Assembly: GCF_017916455.1 (NCBI RefSeq)
Contig: NZ_JAFMSY010000001.1
Span: 787,882-851,881 of the forward strand
Reading direction: 5' to 3'
Origin: Nocardioides xinjiangensis
GTDB taxonomy: Bacteria > Actinomycetota > Actinomycetes > Propionibacteriales > Nocardioidaceae
DNA: 64,000 bases
Shown: positions 25,041-32,201 of the stretch, one piece after another
Layout: every line of letters starts with the position of its first letter
How positions within the stretch are numbered: position 1 is the first letter of the stretch
Position numbers and translations under genes: made by a program
Notes under the pieces: generated by a model
What the model was told of the DNA's origin: nothing
Database searches by the model: none
What the model saw: the letters and a program-made list of their open reading frames with translations, nothing else

Positions 25041-25616
25041 GTGACCGACGCGGCCCTGGACGTGCAGCTCCCGATCGAGACCGAGCGGCTGGTGCTGCGG
25101 GCGCACCGGATGGGCGACCTCGACGACCTCGCGGCCTTCCACGGTGACCCCGCGGTCGTGCGCTACGTCCCCTGGCCGGTGCGCGACCGCGCCGCGACGG
25201 AGGAGGCGCTGCGGGCGAAGCTCGCCCAGACCGAGCTCCGTGCGCACGGCCAGTGGCTCGTGCTCGGGGTGGAGCTGCGCGAGACCGGCCACGTGATCGG
25301 CGAGGTCCTGCTGAAGTGGGCCTCGGACCGGCAGGGCGAGGTCGGCTTCGCGTTCGCGCGGGAGCACCAGGGGCGCGGCTACGCCGCCGAGGCCGCCACC
25401 GCCATGCTGCGGCTCGGCTTCGACCACCTCGGCTTCCACCGGGTGTGCGCCGTGGTCATCGACGGCAACGAGGCCTCGGGCCGGCTGCTCGGCAGGCTCG
25501 GCTTCCGGCAGGAGGCGCGGCACGTCGACGGCGTGCTGTTCAAGGGCGACTGGGCGACCCAGCTGGTGTTCGCGATGCTCGAGGACGAGTGGCGACGAGC
25601 ACGACCGCGAGGCTGA
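25041..25616 (+). CDS. GNAT family N-acetyltransferase (RimJ/RimL-like)
   Basis: The product is 191 aa and starts at a GTG. IETERLVLRAHRMGDLDDLAAFHGDP is the N-terminal hallmark of the RimJ/RimL subgroup. The acetyl-CoA loop is in FAREHQGRGYAAEAATAML, and VDGNEASGRLLGRLGF is the C-terminal motif. The acceptor is unknown. Its last 77 bases overlap the 3' end of the convergent flippase gene, so each C terminus is encoded antisense to the other. Confidence 0.88.
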   Translation: MTDAALDVQLPIETERLVLRAHRMGDLDDLAAFHGDPAVVRYVPWPVRDRAATEEALRAKLAQTELRAHGQWLVLGVELRETGHVIGEVLLKWASDRQGEVGFAFAREHQGRGYAAEAATAMLRLGFDHLGFHRVCAVVIDGNEASGRLLGRLGFRQEARHVDGVLFKGDWATQLVFAMLEDEWRRARPRG

Positions 25617-26772
25617 CGTCCACGGCGAGCACGACCAGCAGCATCTCGGTGACCGTGCCGACGGCGGTGGTCGCCAGGACCATGACCGTCAGGGCCGCCC
25701 ACACCAGGTGGACCGACCGTCCGCCCGGGCGGGCGAGGGCCGAGTAGACGAGCAGCTGCACCACCGACGTCGCGGTGCCCAGGAGGGCGAAGATCCACAG
25801 CACGTCGCGGACCTCGGCGTACGCGGCCCCGCCGGCGAAGAGGAGCGCCAGGTCGGCCAGCATGGCCGTCGCCGCTGTGCACAGCAGGCCCACGCCGACC
25901 ACCGCCCCGAGGCTGATGACGAGGGCTCGCTCCGCGCCGTCCTCCGACGACATCGACGGGAACGCGACCACCACGACGAACTGGGGCAGGAACAGCACGG
26001 CGCGCGACACCAGCAGGCCCGCGGCGTAGAGACCGGACTCGGCCGGGTCGAGGACGGCCCGGGCCAGGAGCATGTCGGCGTTGCTGAGCGCGAGGAACGC
26101 GAGCAGCGCCTGGGAGCTGCGAGCCGTCTCCCGCACGAGCGGGAGGAACGCGTGGCGCGCGTGCCCGGCGCCCGGTCGTCGGCCGTGCCGCAGGGCGTGC
26201 CGGCCGTAGAGGTACGCGGCCGCGAACCCGACCGCGACGCCGGCGAACGCCGTCAGCTCCGTCGGTCGCCACAGGACGAGCGCCAGGCCGGCCAGCAGCC
26301 GGGGCACCCCCATGAGGACGTACAGCACCGCCAGCTCGCGCCACCGGCGCTCGCCCTGCAGGATCCCGGCCTGCGCCCCCGACATGGTGAGCGGCACGGC
26401 CGCCAGGGCGGCGAGCAGGGCGGTGCCGGGACTCTCGAGGTCGAGCAGCACAGTCACCACCGGTGCCGCCGCGAGGAGCAGGGCGGCGAGGAGGAGGGCG
26501 GCGCGGAAGGACACCCGCAGGATCTCCCGCTCGATCTGCTCCACGTGCGCGGGGTCGGAGCTGATGCGTCGTGCCGCCGTGGCCTGCAGCCCGAGCTGGA
26601 GGACGCCCACGATCAGCATGAGGTTGACGACGGCGAAGAACCCGCCGTAGGCGGTCGGCCCGAGGAGGCGGGCGGCGGAGACGGTGAACCCGTACATCGC
26701 CAGGTTCATGACCATCGTCGCGACCGCGACCTGGGCGGTCCCGCCGATCTGCCCGCGCACGCGAGGGGCCAT
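25540..26772 (-). CDS. MOP-superfamily polysaccharide flippase-like membrane protein
   Basis: The product is 410 aa with about twelve transmembrane helices. Segments such as GPTAYGGFFAVVNLMLIVGVLQLGLQ and ADMLLARAVLDPAESGLYAAG fit Wzx/PST-type flippases. The ATG at 26772 lies 10 bases after the dprE2 stop, on the same strand, so the gene belongs to the arabinan-precursor operon. Export of a lipid-linked arabinose or oligosaccharide is a reasonable inference. Mycobacteria have a GtrA-like protein near dprE1 instead. Confidence 0.82.
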   Translation of the reverse strand: MAPRVRGQIGGTAQVAVATMVMNLAMYGFTVSAARLLGPTAYGGFFAVVNLMLIVGVLQLGLQATAARRISSDPAHVEQIEREILRVSFRAALLLAALLLAAAPVVTVLLDLESPGTALLAALAAVPLTMSGAQAGILQGERRWRELAVLYVLMGVPRLLAGLALVLWRPTELTAFAGVAVGFAAAYLYGRHALRHGRRPGAGHARHAFLPLVRETARSSQALLAFLALSNADMLLARAVLDPAESGLYAAGLLVSRAVLFLPQFVVVVAFPSMSSEDGAERALVISLGAVVGVGLLCTAATAMLADLALLFAGGAAYAEVRDVLWIFALLGTATSVVQLLVYSALARPGGRSVHLVWAALTVMVLATTAVGTVTEMLLVVLAVDVSLAVVLVATRPRASRTPAGSPSRP

Positions 26773-26782
26773 CAGGCGCCCG

Positions 26783-27571
26783 TCAGATGGGCAGTCGTCG
26801 GAACACCGGACGCGGCAGGTGCCGCAGGACGACCATGACGCCTCGCATCGCACCCGGGACCCACACCTGCTCGCGGCGCGCGTCGACGGCCGCCAGCACC
26901 GCGTCGGCGACGTGACCGGGATCCGTCGCGAGCGGGGCCGGGTCGAGACCGGCGGTCATCTTCGAGCGCACGAAGCCGGGGCGTACGACCAGCACGTGGC
27001 CGCCGTGCTCGCGGAGGGCCTCGCCCAGACCGGTGAAGAAGGCATCGGTACCGGCCTTCGTGGCCCCGTAGACGAAGTTCGACCGGCGGGGGCGCTCGGC
27101 GGCCACGCTGGACAGTGCGACGACCACGCCGTGGCCCTGGCGCCGGACCTGCTCGCCGAGCAGGATCCCCGCGGCGAGCGGGCCCACGAAGTTGACCTCG
27201 GCGAGCTCGGTGCCGGCGGCGACGTCGGTCCAGGCGCGCTCGTTGTCGCCGAGGACCCCATAGGCCACGACCGACACGTCGAGGTCGCCGTGGCCGGCGG
27301 CCGCACGCACCGCCTGCTCGTGCGACTCGACCGACCGCGCCTCGAGGTCCACCGCGTGCACCTCGCAGCCGAGGCCCTGCAGCCGGGACACCGCCGCGTC
27401 GCGCCGCTCGCCCGGACGGGCGGCGAGGACGACGCGCAGCCCCGGCGTGCGGGCGGCGTACCGCTCGGCGACGGCGAGGGCGATGTCGGAGGTCCCGCCG
27501 AGCAGGAACAGCGAACGGGGGCGGCCGGTGGCATCGAGCACGGTCGGCTCCTGGGGGTGGGGCGGGCTCAC
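26783..27571 (-). CDS. dprE2: decaprenylphospho-beta-D-erythro-pentofuranosid-2-ulose 2-reductase
   Basis: This SDR enzyme reduces the 2-keto intermediate made by DprE1 to decaprenyl-phosphoryl-arabinose. In 262 aa it shows FLLGGTSDIALAVAERY for NAD(P)H binding, ALSSVAAERPRRSNFVYGATKAG with the catalytic Ser and YxxxK, and VLVVRPGFVRSKMT. The ATG overlaps the dprE1 stop by 4 bases. The pair acts at or near the cytoplasmic membrane on a polyprenyl-linked substrate. Confidence 0.93.
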   Translation of the reverse strand: MSPPHPQEPTVLDATGRPRSLFLLGGTSDIALAVAERYAARTPGLRVVLAARPGERRDAAVSRLQGLGCEVHAVDLEARSVESHEQAVRAAAGHGDLDVSVVAYGVLGDNERAWTDVAAGTELAEVNFVGPLAAGILLGEQVRRQGHGVVVALSSVAAERPRRSNFVYGATKAGTDAFFTGLGEALREHGGHVLVVRPGFVRSKMTAGLDPAPLATDPGHVADAVLAAVDARREQVWVPGAMRGVMVVLRHLPRPVFRRLPI

Positions 27572-28953
27572 AGCAGCACCCGCCGGGCGAGGTCGGACAC
27601 GAACAGGCCGTCAGGATCCAACACCCGACGCGCGGAGCGGAACTGCCCGAGGCGGGGATACATCGCCTCGACGGCGTCGGGCCGCAGCCGGGAGTCCTTG
27701 GCGAGGTAGACCCGTCCCCCGGCGCCCAGCACCAGGTCGTCGAGCCCGTCGAGGAGCCGGTCGAGCCCGGGGCCCACCGGCAGGTCGACGGCCAGCGTCC
27801 ACCCCGGCGCCGGGAAGGAGAGCAGCCCGGGCCCGCTCTCGCCCATCCGCTTGAGGACGTTGAGGCAGGAGGGGTGCCCCGAGCCGGCGATCAGCGCGAC
27901 CGCGCGCCGGAAGGCGTCGGTCTCCGACTCGGGCACCACGAACTGGTACTGGCAGAAGCCCCGCGGCCCGTAGACGCGGTTCCAGTCGCGGACGCCGTCG
28001 AGCGGCTGGAAGAACGCCCCGAGCGGCTGCACGTCGGTCGTCGGGCGCGCCGGCGCCTTGCGGAACCACAGCTCGTTGAACGCCCGGCCCATGGCGCGGT
28101 TGAGCAGGCCGTGCGGCAGCACGGGCACGGCCGGGCCGCGTGAGGCGGCGCCGAAGGAGGACGGGTGCTTCGCCAGCCTCGCCGGCAGGTCGCCGACCTG
28201 CGCCAGCCGGCCGCGGGTCAGCACGGCCCGCCCCATCCGTGGGCCCCGGGCGAGGGCGTCGAACCAGGCGACGGAGTAGGGGTCCGGGTCGTCCTCGGCG
28301 AGCAGGTCCAGGAGGTGGTCGAGGTCGCGCGCGCGCTCGGTGCGCACCACGGCGTACGCCGTCTCGGCGGGGATGCAGGACAGCGTGGCGCGCACGACGA
28401 CCCCGGTGAGCCCCATGCCGCCGACGGTCGCCCAGAACGCCTCGGCGCCCGGGCCGTCGGGGGTCAGCGTGCGCACCTCGCCGTCAGCGGCGACGAGGTC
28501 GAGCGCGAGCACGTGGGCGCCGAAGGACCCCGAGACGTGGTGGTTCTTGCCGTGGACGTCGGCGGCGATGGCCCCGCCCACGGTGACCTGCCGCGTGCCC
28601 GGCACGACGGGGAGCCACAGCCCGAGGGGCAGCAGGGTCCGGGTGAGGGCGTCGATGCTGACGCCCGCCTCCACCCGGACCACCCGCTCCTCGACGTCGA
28701 CGGCGAGGATCCGGTCGCAGCCGGTCATGTCCAGGACGAGGCCGCCGGCGTTCTGCGCGGCGTCGCCGTAGCTCCGGCCGAGTCCGCGGGCCAGGACACC
28801 GCGATGGGGTCGGTCGCCGCCGACCCGGGGTGCTGCGACCAGCGACGCGACCTCGTCCGGGCTGCGCGGCGAGGCCACGTCCGCCGCGGAGGGCGCCGTG
28901 CGCCCCCACCCGGTGAGCGTGCGCCGCTGCACGGCCGGGGCGGTACCCCTCAC
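27568..28953 (-). CDS. dprE1: decaprenylphosphoryl-beta-D-ribose 2-oxidase
   Basis: This FAD enzyme oxidises decaprenyl-phosphoryl-ribose at C2. The product is 461 aa, exactly the mycobacterial length. TGWGRTAPS near the N terminus, ARGLGRSYGDAAQN, and DVHGKNHHVSGSFG (His134, equivalent to mycobacterial His132) identify the family. YLAKDS gives Lys419, equivalent to Lys418. The position equivalent to benzothiazinone-target Cys387 lies in GWTLAVDLP and is Ala388, and the Asn385 equivalent is Thr386. The GTG start overlaps the upstream prenyltransferase stop by 4 bases; a much longer open frame upstream is ignored. Confidence 0.94.
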   Translation of the reverse strand: MRGTAPAVQRRTLTGWGRTAPSAADVASPRSPDEVASLVAAPRVGGDRPHRGVLARGLGRSYGDAAQNAGGLVLDMTGCDRILAVDVEERVVRVEAGVSIDALTRTLLPLGLWLPVVPGTRQVTVGGAIAADVHGKNHHVSGSFGAHVLALDLVAADGEVRTLTPDGPGAEAFWATVGGMGLTGVVVRATLSCIPAETAYAVVRTERARDLDHLLDLLAEDDPDPYSVAWFDALARGPRMGRAVLTRGRLAQVGDLPARLAKHPSSFGAASRGPAVPVLPHGLLNRAMGRAFNELWFRKAPARPTTDVQPLGAFFQPLDGVRDWNRVYGPRGFCQYQFVVPESETDAFRRAVALIAGSGHPSCLNVLKRMGESGPGLLSFPAPGWTLAVDLPVGPGLDRLLDGLDDLVLGAGGRVYLAKDSRLRPDAVEAMYPRLGQFRSARRVLDPDGLFVSDLARRVLL

Positions 28954-29969
28954 GCCGCCGCCAGCGCGGGAACGACGGTCACGAGCCACAGCAGGCCGAG
29001 CACCTGCAGGGTGCGGTCCCCGAAGACGACGGCCTCGGGGCAGCCGGCCGCGGCCGAGCGCACGTGCGTGGCGTAGCGCGCGATCCCGGCCACGAACGGC
29101 GGCACCGAGAGGAGGGCGAAGGTCCCGGCGACGGTGCCCAGCGGACCCAGGCCGGCGGCCGCGACGGCGTACCCGCCGAGCGCGACCGCCGCGGAGGCCT
29201 GCCAGGTCGCGCGCAGCCGCCGCAGCGAGTAGCCACGCAGGACCGGCCGGGTCGAGCCCGTCGACCCGAGGGTGGCGAGCTCGGAGTACCGCTTGCCCGC
29301 GACCATGAAGAGCGAGGCGAAGCCGACCACGGTGAGGAACGGCACCGACAGCTCCACGCCGGCGGCGACGCCTCCCGCGACGACCCGCAGCACGAAGCCG
29401 CTCGCCACGACGAGGAGGTCGACCCCCGGCCGGTTCTTGAGGCCGCCGGTGTAGGCCACCTGGACCGCCAGGTAGCCCGCGAGCACGACCGCCAGCGCCG
29501 GCGACCACAGCAGGGCCAGGGCCAGGGCGCCCACCACGAGCGACACCGCGGCGCGCCAGGCGGTCCCCGGCGTCACGGCCCCACTGGCGATGGGCCGGAA
29601 CCGCTTGACGGGGTGGCGGCGGTCGGCCTCGACGTCGCGCAGGTCGTTGGCCAGGTAGACTGCCGCCGACGCGGCGCAGAAGGTCACGAACGCGACCGCC
29701 GCGCCGAGCAGGACGACCGGTTCGAGCAGGCCGGCGCCCGCCATGGCCGGCGCGGTGAGCACGAGGACGTTCTTGGTCATCTGCCGTGGTCGGCAGCCGC
29801 GGGCGAGGGCGGCGGCGCGGGCGCCGCGCGTGGTCGGACCGGGCGCCGGGACCGCCTGCCCGCTCGGCGCCGGCGCGTCGTCCTCGCGACGCGGCGCCGG
29901 CACCCGCGGAGGACCCGACGCAGGCGCGGGCACCACCCAGGTCTCCGGGCGTGGCTCGGTGGTGGTCAT
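28950..29969 (-). CDS. decaprenyl-phosphate phosphoribosyltransferase (UbiA-superfamily DPPR synthase)
   Basis: This enzyme transfers 5-phosphoribose from PRPP to decaprenyl phosphate, the committed step to decaprenyl-phosphoryl-arabinose. The product is 339 aa. Residues 1-60 are a Pro/Ala-rich cytoplasmic extension, then come about nine helices. The prenyl-phosphate/metal motif NDLRDVEADRRHPVKRFRPI is at 108-127 and YTGGLKNRPGVDLLVVASGF is the second motif. The ATG at 29969 has a GGGAGG Shine-Dalgarno. It is first in the operon with dprE1, dprE2 and the flippase. Confidence 0.92.
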   Translation of the reverse strand: MTTTEPRPETWVVPAPASGPPRVPAPRREDDAPAPSGQAVPAPGPTTRGARAAALARGCRPRQMTKNVLVLTAPAMAGAGLLEPVVLLGAAVAFVTFCAASAAVYLANDLRDVEADRRHPVKRFRPIASGAVTPGTAWRAAVSLVVGALALALLWSPALAVVLAGYLAVQVAYTGGLKNRPGVDLLVVASGFVLRVVAGGVAAGVELSVPFLTVVGFASLFMVAGKRYSELATLGSTGSTRPVLRGYSLRRLRATWQASAAVALGGYAVAAAGLGPLGTVAGTFALLSVPPFVAGIARYATHVRSAAAGCPEAVVFGDRTLQVLGLLWLVTVVPALAAA

Positions 29970-29977
29970 GCTTCCCT

Positions 29978-30012
29978 CCCAAGGTGGCCGAGCCACGCCG
30001 TACCCAAGGTGG
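29978..30012. repeat. direct repeat CCCAAGGTGG in divergent promoter region
   Basis: CCCAAGGTGG occurs at 29978-29987 and again at 30003-30012, 25 bp apart, between the divergent DPPR synthase and AftA-like genes. A TATCCT box follows at about 30021. The repeats are candidates for an operator controlling both directions. Confidence 0.5.
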
Positions 30013-30088
30013 GGGTGACCTATCCTGACGGCCGAGCACGGGTGCGGCGCGCGAGCGACCACCACCGGGGAGTGCCAGGAGGCGGCAG

Positions 30089-31963
30089 ATGCGACGGGCA
30101 GTGCTCACGCTCCTCGCCTGCGTGCTCGCCGCCGCGGCGGTCGCCGGGTGCGTCGCTGCCCTCGACGTCCGGGTCACGCAGTCGGGGTGGCGGCTCGCGG
30201 TCGTGCTCAGCGCCACGGTGTCCGCGACCCTCGTCGCCGCAGTCCTCGCTGTCGCCGGTCCGCGGCGTCCCCGCCTCGCGGCGGACGCCGCCGTCGTGGC
30301 CGGCGCCGCGCTGCTCACGGCGCTGGCCGTCGCGGGCCTCGACGGCACCAGGTGGGGGTGGCACGGACTGTTCGCCGATGCCGCCTTCCGCACCCAGATG
30401 GCGACGCGCTACGCCGACACCGCCTTCCTCGTCGACTACGGCTACCGCGGCCTGCCCGCCTACTACCCGCCCGCCGTGGGCTGGCTCGAGGGTCGCGTCG
30501 CGGACCTCACCGGGACGCCCGGCTGGGCGGCGGTCAAGCCGGTGCAGGTGGCGGTCGCGGCAGCGGTCCCCGTGCTGGCGTACGGCCTGTGGCACCGCGT
30601 GGTCGGCGCGCCTCGCGCCGCGGCGCTCGCGGTCCTCACCGCCCTGTGGTGCGCACACCCGCACAAGCCGGACGAGTGGGTGGTGCTGACGTGCCTGGTC
30701 CCGTGGTGGCTGCTCGCGGTCCGCGACGTCCGCACGCCCGGGAGCCCACGTCCCCGGGCGTGGGCGCTGGGGGTCGTGCTGGGGGTCCTGGTCCTCGTGC
30801 ACACCTACTTCCTGCTCCCGCTCGGGCTCGCCACCCTGCTCGCGCTCGGCGCCGACGTGGTGGCCCGGCGTCGCGGCCGCGCGCCGAGGCTGCCGCTGCC
30901 CCGGGCGCTGGGCATCGGCGCGGTCGCGCTCCTCGTGTCGTCGCCGTACTGGGTCGGCGCGGTCCTGGCGCGCCTGCGGCTGCCCAGCGACACCCTGCAG
31001 CTGCGGTACGCCAGGCCCGGGGGCAACGTGCCGGTGCCCCCCTCCCCCTGGGAGGCCGCCGGCCTGGTCATGATCGGCGGGCTCGTCTGGCTGGGCTGGG
31101 CCGCCTGGCGCCGCCGGCGGGTCCGGGCCGACGACCCGCTGCCCGACGGCCCGCTCGCCGGCGGGCTGGCGCTGGCGCTGGCCGGCGCGTTGGCCACGCT
31201 CGGCGCGGGCGCTGTCCTCGAGCGCCTCGACGTGGGGGTGCTGGCCTTCAAGACCAACGACCTGCTCGAGCTGCTGCTCGTCGCCTGCGGCGTCCTGGGC
31301 GGCTCGCGGCTGCTCGCGCACCTGCGGTCGAGCGCGCCGGGGCGCGTGGCCCGGATCGCCGCGGCGGTCGGCGTGGCGGCGGCCGCTGGAGCGGCGACCC
31401 ACCACGTGGCCGTCGAGTGGGCCACCGGCACGCCGGCCCTCGTCGCGCAGACGACGCGCTACCCCGACGGCCGGGTGCCCGAGGGCGCCGGCGGCCGGGA
31501 GCCGGTGGTCCCGGTGCTGTTCGTCCGCGCCCACGACCCGCCGGTCGTCGACGTGCTGGCGGCGTGGGACCGGCTGCGACCCGGGCTGGCCCGCTCCGAG
31601 ACGGTGCTGGTGACCAGCCGTGTCGACCTGCTCGCCACCGTGCCCGTCCACGGCTTCACGGCGTTCAAGAGCATCTACTCCCACCCCAACGGCCGGTTCG
31701 GGTCCCGGGTGGAGCTCCTGCGGGAGGTCGCCGCGTGCCCGGACCCCGCGTGCGCGTCCGCGCTGCTGCACGACAACCCTTACGACCGGGTGGACGGTCT
31801 CGTGCTGGAGCGCTCGGGCGAGGAGCTCACCCTCCGCTTCATGGTCGACGACTTCCCCGACCGGACCCGGCGCGAGCAGGTCGTCTTCCCCGCTGACCTC
31901 TTCGCGGCGCCCTGGTTCGAGCGCGCCGACGTCGGGCGCTGGAGCGTCGTCGCGGTCCGCTGA
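30089..31963 (+). CDS. AftA-like arabinofuranosyltransferase (GT85-type GT-C protein)
   Basis: The product is 624 aa, close to the roughly 640 aa of mycobacterial AftA. About eleven N-terminal helices precede a soluble C-terminal domain from about residue 460. The first external loop reads FADAAFRTQMATRYAD with the candidate catalytic Asp97, followed by YYPP at 125-128, matching the AftA loop pattern. The family uses decaprenyl-phosphoryl-arabinose to add the first arabinose to a galactan. It diverges from the genes making that donor. A GGAGG Shine-Dalgarno precedes the ATG. Acceptor polymer is unknown here. Confidence 0.82.
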   Translation: MRRAVLTLLACVLAAAAVAGCVAALDVRVTQSGWRLAVVLSATVSATLVAAVLAVAGPRRPRLAADAAVVAGAALLTALAVAGLDGTRWGWHGLFADAAFRTQMATRYADTAFLVDYGYRGLPAYYPPAVGWLEGRVADLTGTPGWAAVKPVQVAVAAAVPVLAYGLWHRVVGAPRAAALAVLTALWCAHPHKPDEWVVLTCLVPWWLLAVRDVRTPGSPRPRAWALGVVLGVLVLVHTYFLLPLGLATLLALGADVVARRRGRAPRLPLPRALGIGAVALLVSSPYWVGAVLARLRLPSDTLQLRYARPGGNVPVPPSPWEAAGLVMIGGLVWLGWAAWRRRRVRADDPLPDGPLAGGLALALAGALATLGAGAVLERLDVGVLAFKTNDLLELLLVACGVLGGSRLLAHLRSSAPGRVARIAAAVGVAAAAGAATHHVAVEWATGTPALVAQTTRYPDGRVPEGAGGREPVVPVLFVRAHDPPVVDVLAAWDRLRPGLARSETVLVTSRVDLLATVPVHGFTAFKSIYSHPNGRFGSRVELLREVAACPDPACASALLHDNPYDRVDGLVLERSGEELTLRFMVDDFPDRTRREQVVFPADLFAAPWFERADVGRWSVVAVR

Positions 31964-31989
31964 CGCCGCGTACGCAGCGGACCCGGCTC

Positions 31990-32067
31990 GTCGGACAGGA
32001 CAAGGGCGCCGACCCGCTCCCGGTCAGGCGTACGCCGGGCGGCGGGGCTGGACTTCGTCCTGTCCGA
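31990..32067. repeat. 12-bp inverted repeat with 54-bp spacer
   Basis: GTCGGACAGGAC at 31990-32001 is the exact reverse complement of GTCCTGTCCGAC at 32056-32067, and the match extends by three bases with one bulge. The spacer contains the palindrome GGCGTACGCC. It lies between the convergent AftA-like and first GH106 genes and could be a structured 3' end. No gene is seen in this 237-bp interval. Confidence 0.55.
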
Positions 32068-32142
32068 CACGCCGTACGTCGGGCCGCTGCGCTGGTTGGG
32101 CTGGCCGACGGCACCATCCGGGGCGGCGTCGGGGCCGGCCAC

Positions 32143-32169
32143 GGGGGCCACGCGGCACGCGTGGCCCCC
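32143..32169 (-). terminator. hairpin after first GH106 gene
   Basis: GGGGGCCACGCG, loop GCA, CGCGTGGCCCCC form a perfect 12-bp stem 33 bp past the stop. There is no U-tract, which is usual for actinobacterial intrinsic terminators. The GGGGGCCAC stem base recurs at 41485 and 51974. Confidence 0.75.
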
Positions 32170-32201
32170 GCTCCGCCGGGATGCCGGTTCCGCGGTCCGG
32201 G

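Noticed and set aside
27568..30393. Extension of dprE1 to a 941-aa protein
   Set aside because: The extra N terminus is the DPPR synthase gene read out of frame; a GTG with 4-bp overlap gives exactly 461 aa.
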